A stretch of DNA of 64,000 bases from Pinus tabuliformis (taxonomy: Eukaryota; Streptophyta; Pinopsida; Pinales; Pinaceae), in assembly GCA_031772625.1 (NCBI GenBank), contig CM062815.1, forward strand, positions 124,047,977 through 124,111,976. Reading direction: 5' to 3'. A program made the translations under genes and the position numbers. Shown here piece after piece: positions 11,451 through 27,115 of the stretch (within the stretch, counting starts at the first letter, position 1; each line of letters begins with the position of its first letter). The notes under the pieces are model-generated. The model ran no database searches, was not told the origin of the DNA, and saw only the letters and a program-made list of their open reading frames with translations.

Positions 11451-11829
11451 TATGTTACAAAATACTAACAATTAAAGTTGTATTAAGTTATTAACACATG
11501 AATAAAGATACAAATGAACATAAATAAAGTTGTAAGGAGGCAGTGTAACTATCTTAGTAACAAGTATCTCCTTCACATTTGAAGCTGAATCTAAACTATT
11601 TATATGCTTGTGGGACTTTTTCTAGAAAATTTCCCAAGTTGAATTTGTGGCCTCCTCAGGTTCCTGTCCATTAGAAGAAGGAAATTGTGAGGAAGACTCT
11701 ACCTTGAACTTTTGTGGAACCTCTGCAATAATTTATGAGAAAGATTTAGCAACTAGAGGATTTCCAGGATGAGAAACATGTTGCAAATAAGATACATGTT
11801 TGGAAGTAGACAAACTGCCTAGAAACATT

Positions 11830-12710
11830 AAATGAGTCCCGCGTGATTTCTAGGAATGTGAATACTTGAACCTTAAAGATTTCTTAATGGAAGACAAAAT
11901 GTAACTTTGAGAAGTTATAATATTATCACATGCTTCATCAAGTAATTCTTTATCATGTAGACTCAATAACGCACTCATCTCAGATGAATGTGTAAGCTGA
12001 ATATGCTTTTGATTTCTCAAGCCTTTTACATCTCTATTGGCTCCATGTCTAAGAAAGAGAGGAACACATGCAAGATGGTTATTGTTCACAACATAATGTA
12101 GAGGTGTCTCTCTTGTTTCTGTGAGCATGTTTATACTTCCACCATTGTTTTTTATTATTAATAGGATTGCTTCAAGTTGGCCATGACCTGCAGTTGTGTG
12201 AATAGGAGTTGGTCCTGTATTGTTTTCAGATGTTATAGCTGCACCAACATCTAAAAGTTTTTCCACAATCAAACAATTTACACTGCATCCATTGAGAGGA
12301 GTGTCATGTTTCAAAGCCCAATGCAGAGCTTTATTTCCATCTTGATATGTGTCATTGACTGGAGCAATATATTCTAACAAAACATCTAGAAGTACACCAT
12401 CATTTTCATAGACAACTCGAATTGAAGAAGGAAAATAATTTTTTGAATGAGCATTCCAGCTGTGGACAAACTAGAGAATAAATTCTATGATTTTTCTTAT
12501 AAGTTTACAATTACTCTGTGGATCATAATTGTCCTTGCTTTTACCAGATAGCTTATCACAGTCCCTTGCTAGACTACGATTCTTTCAAGTTGTTTATGTT
12601 TGACTTGAATTGTACAATATTTTGAATTTATTTCTTCCCACTCAACAATATCTTTCCTAGATTTTATTTTAGGTCCCAAGCACCCCAAATTTTTCTAGAC
12701 TTCATTATTT
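11830..12710 (-). pseudogene. Ankyrin-repeat protein pseudogene (main block)
   Basis: The best frame (12380-11850, 176 residues) shows consecutive ankyrin repeats: GNKALHWALKHDTPLNG, GPTPIHTTAGHGQLEAIL, and RETPLHYVVNNNHLACVPLF followed by LRHGANRDVKG. Upstream, sense codons continue to about 12700 (SRKDIVEWEEINSKY, QLERIVV, LARDCDKLSGKSK) with a TAG near 12474 and one frameshift near 12590. The 880 bp lack introns, which favours a processed copy or one large exon. The parent family was not identified. Confidence 0.65.
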
Positions 12711-12733
12711 GTAACATACCATTTTCCTCTAAA

Positions 12734-13000
12734 TTAATTGTTTTTACATTTCATAAACTTTTGAGATTTTTCATCCAAGCTCATAGGATGTGAAGAGGCT
12801 AGTACTCTTCCTAACATATAATCAACTATTGTTTCTCTAGACTGTATATCATATTTTGACTCTCTAATCACAACATTTATGATAGACCTCCTAACATGGT
12901 TAAGGGAAACTAATGGAACTAATTCTATACCTTTGGCAAGTTTGAGTGCAATAGCTACAACCATATTCTTGCAATTGCACTTGATCCTAATCTGTTTCAA
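12734..13000 (-). pseudogene. Upstream part of the ankyrin pseudogene (unidentified)
   Basis: An 88-residue frame (CKNMVVAIALKLAKGIELV, RRSIINVVIRESKYDIQSRE, YMLGRVLASSHPM) lies just upstream on the same strand and reads like protein. No domain recognised. It is separated from the next segment by a stop at 12734. Confidence 0.4.
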
Positions 13001-13145
13001 GACTTTTAGATAATTTTCCCCAATTCTTTTAACAATTTTAGATGCATTAGTGGAGAAGTCTCACTCAACATCAAGGCTTGGACTCCATAAAGCTTCCTCT
13101 AAGGGCATCCTTGAATTCCAAGAGAGAAGGATTTCCCCCCTTCTT
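12994..13145 (-). repeat. 150-bp segment duplicated from 11080-11236
   Basis: Shared words include caattcttttaacaatttta, ggcttggactcca and ccaagagagaaggat in the same order and orientation, about 1.91 kb apart. The copies differ by scattered substitutions, so the duplication is old. Confidence 0.8.
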
Positions 13146-13628
13146 CCTTGGCAATTGGCACAACCATTAGCTAAGTAAAATATTGAGGATATTGTTGATG
13201 AACTACGATGATGCTACTAGTTTTTATTGAATGTAGGTTGCTAACCTTGTGGGTGATGAAGTATGTTGAGGACCAAGTTGAATCCACAAGTATCGCTTGG
13301 CAATATTTGTGATATTGTTTGAAATATATATATACACACACACACACATGATTTTTAAATAATAATTTATGAAAACTAATGATAGTCGTGATGATAGTGA
13401 ATGTAGGTTGGATTGGATAAAAATATAATGATCAGACCCATATGTATTTTTAATTGGAAAAAAATGTTGTGAAGATAAGCAATCACCCAGGTTCAGTGCA
13501 GTGAAAACCCTACACTAGGGAAAGGCTACATGAAAATATGGAGATCATAGGTACGAAGGCATATTCTAGCCTATTTTGAGGGCTAAGAAACAATGAGGAT
13601 AGTGTTTCGCTTGAGAGGGGGAAGATGT
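13146..13628. other. Non-coding stretch with a small TA/CA microsatellite
   Basis: A mixed (TA)n(CA)n tract lies at about 13326-13348. Just before 13629 the plus strand has GAGAGGGGGAAGA, a polypurine-tract-like run leading into TGTAACACC. Confidence 0.5.
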
Positions 13629-14480
13629 AACACCCCTTAGTAAGAGATGTAAATGTTCTTTTTACCACAAATAACTTGGTAAAACTGAGGGCCAGATAAA
13701 GGCCTAGGTGGATGGTAAAATATAAATGTTATTTTTTGTAATTAATTTTTTTATTATAAATATACAAGTATGGACAACCATAAAATTACGGGGAAAAGTG
13801 TTAAATGAGAGTTTCATTTATGAGATAGTTAAGACAATTATTCCTCTCCCTAGAGATAAATAATTGTAGTTGGGACAAGGGAGTCAAGAGGGTGAGAGGG
13901 GAGAAAAATTGAGGCAACCTTGGAGACTTGGTACCTGGAAAGAGGAGGTCCAAAAGAGGAGTTGAAGATGCAAGATTTGGAACCTGAAACAGGACATTGT
14001 TGAAGGTAAGGCAAGAAACTTCCAGTTAGGGTATTCTTGAGTTGGTTGGTGGCCAATGGAAACCCTACGATAAACTTGTGAGTCTGTGAGTTCTCTGGCT
14101 AGACTTGAACAGTTCTGATGCCTTTGAACAAACCTTGTTAGGTCACTGTCAAGCAAGTGTCTCGGAAGAAACTAGTTCAGGGGGAGTCCTATTGTGAAAA
14201 AAGAGTACTTGTTGGTTGGGTGGAGCACTACTTTCCCTAGTGATTTTTTGGTGAGTCCAAACAATTAAAGAAAAGATAAGTCCTTTTTATGACTTGCTTT
14301 ATTTTCTATGATGTACTGTCTTTATCTCGAAAGGTTGTATCATAGTGTAAATGAATTTAAGAAAGGCTCCGTTTCACTAATAAGAGATAAAACAATAGTA
14401 ATACAATCCATATTCGAGACTCAGGTTAGATACCCTACTAAGTTGGTTATTTGGGTCTAGTAAAACATTGGCAGGAAACA
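13629..14480 (+). repeat. Possible LTR (TGTAACACC..GGAAACA) preceded by a polypurine tract
   Basis: A purine run ends at about 13628 and the next bases are TGTAACACCCC, a common LTR start. A CA terminus is available at about 14480 (GGAAACA). No partner LTR or terminal duplication was found, and the 3' part is shared with the repeat at 17.2 kb. The right limit is a guess. Confidence 0.3.
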
Positions 14481-15605
14481 TTTGGGTAGTACCGAGGATT
14501 GGTCCAACTCAAAATTGACAAACCTTGATGTATAAAAATATAATACAGTAATAATTGTTGTAAATTGAAAGAATTTCATAACATAAATGAAAGATAACTA
14601 TAGAATTTTCGCGATAAGTGACGGCTAAGAAGCCTATTTCATAATGTAGTGATCATCTAGATTAGTGGGGGAGTTGTTTAAGGAAGATGTCGAAATCGAG
14701 GTAAGATGGCTATCCTTTAGGCCTCGAACAAGAACCCAATGGCTACTAGAATCTAAGATTTATGATAGAACTATGGAAATGTCGAATGCAGAGAGGTTGT
14801 AGTCAACATTTCCATTACAACTTAATGGCAGGCTCAACAAATTACCCTTGACAATAATCAAACTCAGATGAAAACCAAATTGTGCTAGGGACATCAATCT
14901 TCAAGCATCGATAGTATGAGGAATTAAACAACTAAGCTGGAGAATGAGAAAAAAGGTTTATAAGTCGTTAAGCAAAGAGTCTAGAACCAAGAAACCGGCC
15001 ACGTTGTTATCCCTCCCCTGTTAAAAAATTTACAATAGAGTGTTTTCACATATAGACTCAAAGGAAATGGAGTAACCCTACATAGGATATTACAGAGAGG
15101 AGGTCCAAGGCACATCACTTGTTGAGCTCTCTTTCAAAACCTTTGACAGTCTTGAAAACGAATAAAAAAAAAAAAAAAAAGCTAAAAAAAAAGGAGATGA
15201 GCTAAGAATATTACAATATCATTTATAATAACTTGAAGACCTTATAAACCCTGCAAGAAGTTCTTAGATAACACTCTCTGGTTAAACCCTAGGAGCTTTG
15301 TACGAAAAATATGCATAAATATAAGCATCTAGAGAAACTTAAATTCATTAAAATTACATTTATCCTGGCATCATATAGTCCACTTCCATCCTTAGAACTC
15401 TCTCGCAAGAGAAAATCCCTGTATAAAGAAAATTGACAAGATTAAACAAGTAGAACATAAGTTATTAAGAAACTTATTCCCATTTACAAGCTAAAAAACA
15501 ACTTTAAGTATCTATGGCTATGTCCATCTAAGATATCCTTCCAGGAATTGAATAGGGTTGTAACCCTTGTGGTAAAATAATCAAGTTGTAGAGTAGGGGA
15601 AATTA
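14217..15605. repeat. Large dispersed repeat, copy A (about 1.39 kb)
   Basis: It aligns along its length with 17212-19200. Landmarks: gtggagcactactttccctag, gactcaggttagatacc, gcagagaggttgtagtc, ggtccaaggcacat, tctggttaaaccctagga. Compared with copy B it lacks about 620 bp at the position near 14784. It contains an A-rich run near 15163-15180. No complete coding frame. Confidence 0.85.
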
Positions 15606-16984
15606 TTGTGTGGGACAATAATCATTTCCATAATTTTAAAGATGGCCTATTTTCTTGTGGGGATTATTGGTGATTGTAAAACTTAGGAACATTGTTCATC
15701 ATTGTAAAGATGGCCTATGTTCTTTCGGGTATGATTGGTGATGGTAAAATGAGAAAAATTGTAAGCACAAACTAAATGCTTTTTTGTGCATAAGCTAAGA
15801 GTAAATCTTCACAGAAAGATAGATTCCCAAGTAATATTTTCAAAATTTGAGGAAGATTTTGGGAAGCACGCAAAGCATCAATGGCCTAAAATTTGATTTC
15901 TAAATGGGATCAGTAGTCAAACCAAGTTTGATCCAAAATATCCATAATAAAACTTTAGAATCCCTCTTTTTACTAAACCATTTTTAAATTGACGGCCTTA
16001 ATGGGTGACCTGCCAAACAGTTAGCTACTAGACTGTCTATTCATTTGTCAAGTATATCTTATATATTGTGACAGGGAAGACATGGTAGATGAAAGAAACT
16101 TTGGGTTTTGGGCTATCCTATTGTCGTTTGTTGATATGGAAATGGAAGAGTTAGTTGAATGAAATGTGTGTTCAACTGTAGAGGCAATGAAATACGTCTC
16201 ATTTTCCGAGTACACCAATCCTTACAAAAATGGTGGGTAATACCCTTAGATGTCTTTTGCTTTAATCAGACCATCGTGTTAGTATTTTATGCAACTGTCA
16301 GTGACACTTGATTGTGGAGGTCTATAATTGTAAGCATATGGGCTGCTAGAGAAGTTGTATTTATTGGGAGAGATGGTTCCCAAATGACAAGTAGGAAAGA
16401 GTATGGAGTTCTCATCTTATTGCAATTTTGTTTTAATTCAAATCAAACCTATGGACACTTTTCTAGGGTTTAAGATTATGCCTATGTCTTGACGGTGTAA
16501 ACAACACAATTAAACAGATAGATCAATAATTTTTTTTCTATGACTGCATTCAAGAACAAAAGAGAAATTTAACCTTTTCTTCTTTTGGGGAAATCTGTGC
16601 TTAGCTCCATTGTGGCATCAACACAATTAAACAGACAGATGAATAAATTATGTCCATGACTATTCAATATGAAAAAAGAAACAAAATATTCATGTTGTAC
16701 AACAAACTGAAATGATTTGAAGCAAACAGAGATACAATCAAGCCTTGTTATGATTATTATCACTATCTTCTGTATCCAAGAAAATGGGAAATTCATGTTT
16801 AAATACTGATTTTGCAAATACAGTTAAAGAAAAACAATGTATCCAGTATTTAGGGCATTGATGATAGCAACACTAAAGTACATGTTGGATTGTACATTCC
16901 ACAAATGGGCCCCAAAATTAGTGCATGGTTGTGTTGGAGTTTTGGGTTTAGCACACGCCTGTTGTTTCCAAAGAAAATGATCTT
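15606..16984. other. Spacer between the two large repeat copies
   Basis: Holds a weak 66-bp duplication (gatggcctat..ggtgat at about 15640 and 15706). No coding signal trusted. Confidence 0.4.
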
Positions 16985-17208
16985 GTGCATAATGATGATG
17001 AAGGCCTTCATGCAGATGTGAGATTGCTGTATAATGTTAGGAAACTCAAGGAGGCGCTTAAAATATTGAAAGTAGTGGATCAACATAGCATCTAGGCAAC
17101 ATCCAATTTCTATACTTTTCTTCTACATGTTTGTGCCAAGATGGATTCACTTCCATGAGAAATCATTTGCATTCTCATGCCACTCAAATCTAGATGGCGC
17201 ATGATATT
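16985..17208 (+). pseudogene. PPR (pentatricopeptide repeat) gene scrap
   Basis: Plus-strand frames give ADVRLLYNVRKLKEALKIL and SNFYTFLLHVCAKMDSLP, then in another frame HSHATQIWMAHDIYVG. This order (xLKEAL.IL, Y..LL..CA, H.H......DIYVG) is that of plant PLS-class organelle RNA-editing PPR proteins. At least two stops and one frameshift are present. The frame stops where copy B of the large repeat begins, so the repeat probably cut the gene. The rest of the gene was not found on the other side of copy B. Confidence 0.5.
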
Positions 17209-17211
17209 TAT

Positions 17212-19200
17212 GTGGGTGGAGCACTACTTTCCCTAGTGATTTTGTGGCGAGTCTAGACAGTTAAAGAAAAGATAAGTCCTTTTTATGACTTGCTTTATTT
17301 TCTGTGATGTATTGTCTTTATTTTGAAAGGGTCTCTGGTTGTATCATAGTGTAAATGAATTTAAGAAAGGCTTTGTTTCACTAATAACAGATAAAACAAT
17401 AGTAAGACAATCCATATTCGAGACTCAGGTTAGATACCCAACTAAGTTGGTTATCCAGGTCTAGTAAAACACTGACTGGAAACATTTGGGCAGTACTGAG
17501 GATTGGTCCTACTCAAAATTGACAAACCTTGATATATAAAAAATATTCTACAGTAATAATTGTTGTAAATTGAAAGAAATGTCATAACAAAAATGAAAGA
17601 TAATCGTATAATTTTCAGGATAAGTAATGGCTAAGAAGCCTATTTCATAATGTAGTGATCATCTAGATTGGTGCGAGATTTGTTTAAGGAAGATGTTGAA
17701 ATCGAGGTAAGATGGTTATCCTTTATTCCTTGAACAAGAACCCATTGGCTATCAGAATCTAAGATTTATGATAGAACTATTGAAATTTCTAAGATGCTAA
17801 TCTACCAAGGCCTTACTTCCTTACAAATAATAAGCACAAATCTATTATTTTAGCGAGAACCACTAATTACGGCTTGGAAAATGAAAAAATTACTGTGATG
17901 GTAGTATCTAATGTAAGTAGTAATTATTTTATTAGGGTATATGGCATGCCTGGTATCAATAGTGGGCTACTCGACCATTAGTTAAAACCTCATTTTGTAA
18001 TACAAGATTGAATCAAAATAGAAAATTCAAAGAAGAAAACCTTCATGGAGCGCACACATACTCGTAGTGCAATAAATACAAGAAAACATAAATTATTCAA
18101 TGGAAAATTGAGGTTGGTCGAATGTATTTCAAAATACTCTAGGTAAATTCTCAAACAAACAAAAACAAATAATTTTGTGATTGGTTCGAGGACAGAATAG
18201 ATCAGGACTCATGCATGTAGAAACATAATCGTATACACAGGTGACAGTACAACCAAAACCTGTTATAATTGTGAAATCCCAACAATTATCTTGGCTTACT
18301 TACAACGAAATTTTCACAACCCGAAGCCTCTCTATCAAAACCCTTCATAAGGATGCCCAACACATATGTTGTACTGGAATTGAACATGCAAACCCCCACT
18401 CCAAGTAACAAATGCAGAGAGGTTGTAGTCGACATTTCCATTACAACTTAATGGAAGCTTCAACAAATTACCCTTGAAAATAATCGAACTAAGATGAAAA
18501 CCAGGTTGTTCCAGGGACATCAATCTTCAAGCACCAACATTAGGAGGAATTGAATAGCTAAGATGGAAAATAGGAAACAAGGTTCGTAAGTTGTTAAGGG
18601 AAGAGTCTAGAACCAAGCAACTGGCCACGTAGTTATCCCTCACTTGTTAACACATTTATAACAGAGCGTTGTCACATATAGACTGAAAAGAAATGGAGCA
18701 ACTCTACAGGGGATATTACAAACAGGTGGTCCAAGGCACATTACCTATTGAGCCCTCTTTCAAAACCTTCGACAGTCCTAAAAACGGAAAAAGAAAAAAA
18801 AAACAAGCTCAAAAAAAAGGGAGATGAGCTAAGAATATTAGAACATCAGTTGTAATAACTTGAAGACCTTGTAAACCCTGCAAGGAGTTCTTAGAGAACA
18901 ATCTCTGGTTAAACCCTAGGAACTTTTTACGAAAAATTTGCATAAATCTAAGCATCTAAAGAAACCTAAATTAATTAAAATCACATTTACCATGGGATCA
19001 GATAGTCTACTTCCATCTTCAAAACTCTCTGGCAAGATAAAATACCTGTATAAAGAAAATTGAGAAGATTAAAAATGCAGAAAATAAGTTACTAATAATA
19101 TTGTTCAAGTTAAAAATCAACGTTAAGTATTGATGGCGATGTCCATCTAAGATATCCTTTTAGGAATTGAATAGGGTCACAACCCTTGTGTTAAAATAAA
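17212..19200. repeat. Large dispersed repeat, copy B (about 1.99 kb)
   Basis: Same sequence as copy A, with an additional segment of about 620 bp (about 17787-18408). A 62-residue minus-strand frame (18523-18335) reads across the junction of that segment (LPLSCNGNVDYNLSAFVTW). This hints that copy B keeps the older arrangement and copy A has a deletion. Product not recognised. Confidence 0.8.
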
Positions 19201-20230
19201 AAATTTGCAGAGCGTGGTTCCTGTAAGCATAGATGCAAATGGTCGAACACGTGCCGATGGGGGAGAGAGAGGCAGTTACCATGGTAACTCCTCCCATCAA
19301 AACCCTCTGATCCCAAACTCTCAGTCGTTGTATTTCCTACGCGTGGAGCAAGGACAATACTTCTCGGTTAGAGTGGACAACTGGATTTCAAGAGAGTTCA
19401 ATAGGAACCACCATAACAATAATTAATACGGAGTGAAATGTGAAATTATTTGACAAGTGCATAATTTTAGAAACAATTTCACATCACGGAGGAAGGAAAC
19501 CAAAAAATTAAAGGCCATGAGATTGTGTGGATTGAAGTCCATCTAGGACGGGTGAAATCGACCATGAAATCATCTAAGAAGTTAGATAGATTGATACATG
19601 GTGTGGTGTCATGTACAACATAGAGAATAGACACAACAACTAGGGTAATTGCGAACAAGAGCATGCGGACCATGAACTTCTTTCTAATGTAGTTGTAGAT
19701 GAGCTCCATCTTCAACAGGCTCGCATCCATGGAGGTTGCTAAAATTCCACCATAGGGGGAAATTAATTGCAAAGAACTACTCGGTAAATAAGTATTATGG
19801 ATCTAAATGAGAAAACACTAACCTTATGTTGTTGCTCTATAAACCATTTGCAGCCTCGAAAGTAATAAAAGATTTGATATTTTCGAAGTCTTTCTGATTG
19901 GAGAAAATGTTGTGGCCATTGTCCAATCTTTAAAATCAAGCGAGGGAAAGAAAAGGAGGAGATTTACCAGCAAGCGTGGCGGGAGACGAGATTCATCGCG
20001 TGCAAAATCTAGCAGCGGTGTGGTTTCCACCCACTAAGAGACCTTACGCACTCTTCATTCCAAACAAAATCTTCTTCTGCAATTGACCTGGAAATGTGGT
20101 TAGTGTTGCAGGACACATGCAAACCATGGTATGCATCTGCCAAGTCATTTGTGCGGTTGGGAAATGGATGGACAATGAATTTAAAATCTTGGGACTGAGT
20201 AGCAACCGTCATTCAATTCAAATCAACATA
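19201..20230 (-). other. Possible exon of a membrane protein gene, unidentified
   Basis: A minus-strand frame starting after an acceptor-like TTTTAG (about 19743) gives MDASLLKMELIYNYIRKKF followed by a hydrophobic segment (MLLFAITLVVVSILYVV, about residues 33-50 of the frame ending 19479). The layout resembles the N-terminus of a type II membrane protein. Other minus frames at 20212-20009 and 20030-19824 are less convincing. Nothing downstream extends it, so it may be a fragment. Low confidence. Confidence 0.3.
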
Positions 20231-23800
<3,570 letters not shown>

Positions 23801-24029
23801 CACGACGATGTATCAGATTCATCAGCCTCCGAATATTCACTTTGCTGACGCGTTGTCGGTAGACTCTCATGCATTTTTATGAACTCTGGCAAATGTCCTT
23901 TCTTATTTGAAATGCATTGAAATATTCCTTGCAAATTTCAAAAGCTCGTCCGTAATTACAACGACGGACTTGAAAATTTCTTCTTCCTCGGTTCATGGTG
24001 TCCATTCAGAAATGTGATGGTTCAAAAGG

Positions 24030-24614
24030 TGTAGTCAGGAGCTATTGGCAATATGTAAGCGGGCACTGTTCAATACAAATTGTTTTTCTGATTTACAAAC
24101 TCTTACAAGTGAATATTGTTATGTAGAAGCTATATTGAAAAGGGTGAGGTCACCATGTATCATATGGATCCATTGTATGAATGCCCCTGTTCTTCCCTGC
24201 CTTTTGAGTTCCGCTGCAAAATTTAAAAGTTTTAGAAGTGAGAGGGAGTAGATTGAAAACCTTGTGGGAACAAGAATCCTAGGTACACAATTTTTCGTGT
24301 TTATACTTATTTTATTTCAATCTCAGTTTGTAGATGAGAATCATCTCGAAATATTTCTTACAGTGGAAATGTGACATTGCAACTGCCTCTCCAGTTGCGA
24401 GAGTTAAACTTCTCCTCTCCCATTTCACACTTTTGGAAGTCCATAGGGCAACTGAAGTACCTAGAAAAAATTTCCAACTCGAAACTTTGCCAGAAGAATT
24501 TTTTTATATATGCTCCTTGAAATACTTGGTCTTCACAAGAATGAGATCGCTGCCTGATTCCTTAGGAAAGCTAAGAAATCTTCAACATATTGCTTTGTAT
24601 TCTGCTACCAGTCT
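24030..24614 (+). pseudogene. NLR-type leucine-rich-repeat gene, left half (interrupted)
   Basis: The plus strand has an LRR-like frame to 24251 (ALFNTNCFSDLQTL). An apparent intron follows, with an acceptor near 24327, then a second frame with LETLPEEFFYICSLKYLVF and LPDSLGKLRNLQHIALYSAT, which is typical LRR sequence of plant disease-resistance receptors. The frame runs into the transposon end at 24615. If one target copy is kept, the codons continue across the insertion as S-L-E-R, a common LRR word, and further LRR repeats follow from 58.86 kb. No NB-ARC domain is seen upstream, so the gene was perhaps already partial. Confidence 0.7.
24612..24614. other. Left target-site duplication (TCT)
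   Basis: TCT directly before CACTACTACA. The same three bases follow the right end at 58743-58745. A 3-bp duplication is the rule for CACTA transposons. Confidence 0.75.
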
Positions 24615-24644
24615 CACTACTACATGTAGGAGGGTTTTAAGACA
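24615..24644 (+). repeat. Left terminal inverted repeat of the CACTA element
   Basis: Ten identical bases CACTACTACA, then partial identity (AGG, TTTT, AGACA in register) with the right end. Confidence 0.8.
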
Positions 24645-24925
24645 ATATTTAAAGCAATATTTGAGTTAATTGTCTTAACTTAAGACAAAAAGAAACTCAA
24701 ATATTGTCTTAAATATTGTCTCTAAGCGGGTGTCTCAAAATATAATGTTTCTATAAAGACAATATAGAACACATATTATTATTGTCTCTATAAAGACAAT
24801 TTGATTTGTCTCTCTAGAGACAATTTCATTTGTGTTTCTTTAGAGACAATTATATTTTTGTCTTTTTAGAGACAATTCCATAATTCAAACTATTGTCTCT
24901 CTAGAGACAATATAAAAAATTATTT
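24630..24925. repeat. Left subterminal repeat array
   Basis: Roughly fifteen AGACAAT/ATTGTCT motifs in both orientations, several as palindromes such as TTGTCTCTCTAGAGACAA. Subterminal arrays of this kind are the binding sites of the element-encoded DNA-binding protein in En/Spm. Confidence 0.75.
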
Positions 24926-24977
24926 AAAAAAAATAAATAAAATCATTTTGAATGTCTGTTGGCCCGTATCGTTCTCA

Positions 24978-25420
24978 CCTGGAACAAATTCGTAAGATAA
25001 TAAGCAGGAATCTTCCACACAATACAGAGTTAACAAAATGTGCGTACGCCTCCAGACGCTTAGTATGCGCGTTAGTATTATATAAAGATTCAATTCAGAC
25101 AGGGTGTTAGTAGATGAGTTCCAACATATAATTGATCAAGACACAATGTTCTGGCCGTAGCTAATCAACAATGCCTGCTTGTAATTGATGAAGAAATCTA
25201 AAATGTCCAGGAGTAGGATTTCTTTATAAGGGTAAAATCACTAAAAGCATGATGCTTTAAAAATTGTAAGGCTTACTTCAGGTCTGCTTCAGAGTAGCCT
25301 GTATGAAGGGTAAGTGTTTTGTTCCAACATGGATCCTTCCTCAAAGTGCATCGAGTAGTGTAGACAGCAGCAACAGCAAGCATTGATGGATTGTAGATAG
25401 TCCATGCGCTTTATGGACAT
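24978..25420 (-). pseudogene. Captured mitotic cyclin fragment, penultimate exon plus intron
   Basis: The minus-strand exon ending at 25277 encodes PSMLAVAVYTTRCTLRKD and LTLHTGYSEADLK, the end of the second cyclin fold of A/B-type cyclins. It is followed by a donor GTAAGC and an intron running to an acceptor TTTGTTCCAG at about 24979. Sequence then changes exactly where the next cyclin exon should begin (compare 31571), so capture stopped at the splice site. Cyclins activate CDKs in mitosis; this piece alone lacks the CDK-contacting first fold. Confidence 0.75.
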
Positions 25421-26052
25421 ATCTTGCCATGCCAAGCACTTAATGTCCAAGAGGCTTATAGAGGGATAAGAGGCAAAAAGAGGAAATAGGCATATTCAAC
25501 AATAAAATAATAGAACGAACGAGAAGTGAAACACAGCCAAACCACATAGCCTCCAATTCAAATATAAGTAGACAATACTGGCATCCGTTGTATGATTGCA
25601 AACAACATAAATGTTTTCATGTCATTGTCAATAAAATTGAATGTAGGCTAAGAGCATCGTGCTTTGAATTCCCCGAGACTCTCTCAACCAAATATTTTTG
25701 TTGAATTTACAATTTCTTTCATCCAATTTACAATTTCTTTCATCCATTAGGACATCATAACATGCTGGAATAAGAACACATGACATACTATTCATGTTCT
25801 TGAATATAACTTTAACACCATGTATAATCATAATTCCACAAGGCTTGGTAAGCAATAAGAAGCACTATTTCTATACAGTTAAAAAGTGGCCATAAAAAGA
25901 TTTGACACAAGTTAGCAAGACTGATGGTCCCAATGCACAATTATTTTGCCAAATCAGAAAATACACATCTTTGGGGATGCACACTACTGCAAATCTAGAA
26001 ATATTTACATTAATCTAGGTGAAGAGAGCAATTCTCCTAGTTAAGCAGATAA

Positions 26053-27115
26053 CTAACTCTCGAAATTCTTCTCTGGCATCTCCGTCACTGTCTTTAAAAT
26101 TTGAGAATTGTCGTCAGTGATACTTCCTTGTGTCCAGCGTTTTAACATCTCCAAGGCTTTTTTTGGCTAATTCATTGGGACCATATGACCTGCATCATGA
26201 ACCTGGTGCGGAAAAATAGAAGATTCCATAAGGAAGAAATTATCTACTTGTACAACGAAATCAAAGATGATCATCGAGTGCCTTTTACCTTGAGAAAACT
26301 GAGTGGTCCATAACTGGTTATTAAACCTGCTTCCTTATCGTCTACAAGAAGGATTTTGTAGGTGCCTTCTTGAAATTCTCACTTCCAGAACAATCCATGG
26401 AATTCACCCATCTTGAATTGCCTGAAAGACACATAATTTGAACAATTAACTTTTCAATTTTGAAGATTAGACTGACAAGCTTGAAAAACACAACTGCAAA
26501 TAAGTTAATAACAGACTTAACACCTAAATCATAAAGTCATTGTCCAAAACAAAAACAATATGTTATATGTATACAGTATCATTACCTAACCAATTGCAAA
26601 TGAGATCATATTCTCCTGCATAAACTAGCAACTTAACACCATCCTCCAAGAGTGTTGGAATGCCAACTTCCATATTCCGCATCCAGTCAGTAAGCATAGC
26701 TTCATAAACCAAGGGGCTACAGGAGACAAATTTTCGGCTGCCAACCCCCAGGGCATCCCTAATGGAACCCTGGTTTAAGTAATTCTCCATATTTGAAAAA
26801 TCATAAACACATGCCACCATTGCACTCCTTCCGAACATCATAGTACTGCAAAATATAAAACAAAATAATGAAAACTAATATCGTAAGATATATAAAACAA
26901 CGATGACAAACTACATTTTAAGATACAAAATGCTGATAAAATAAACATAATGTCTGGTTGCCCAGTATTTAGAATTTAAGTCTTACATTGATATTCCCAG
27001 CTAATGCCATAATGGAATTGAAAATTGAGGTGCACACCAAGTATGATGCAAAGCATGTGACAGTCCCTTTGGTACCTGGCAAGTTATCACACCGGCTATA
27101 ATCAGAACCTACATT
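26053..27115 (-). pseudogene. Captured serine carboxypeptidase (SCPL) 3' region, four exons
   Basis: Minus-strand exons with consistent splice sites: about 27115-26987 (SYLVCTSIFNSIMALAGNIN, donor GTAAGA); 26845-26587 (YYDVRKEC.., ALGVG, WMRNMEVGIPTLLEDG, VYAGEYDLICNWLG); 26421-26289 (NSRWVNSM, KEAGLITSYGPLSFLK); 26202-26053 (VHDAGHMVPM, ending NFES-stop). GEYDLICN holds the catalytic Asp and HDAGH the catalytic His of family S10. The catalytic-Ser exon is absent. Lesions: a 1-bp insertion after GGMC in exon 2, a 1-bp loss near 26355, and a TAG in place of the Gln codon after MVPMN. Closest to the SCPL47-51 (carboxypeptidase III) type by word matching. Confidence 0.88.

Noticed and set aside
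24030..24614. An independent, intact LRR gene ending at 24669
   Set aside because: The last codons of that frame are the transposon terminus, and LRR sequence resumes at 58.74 kb.
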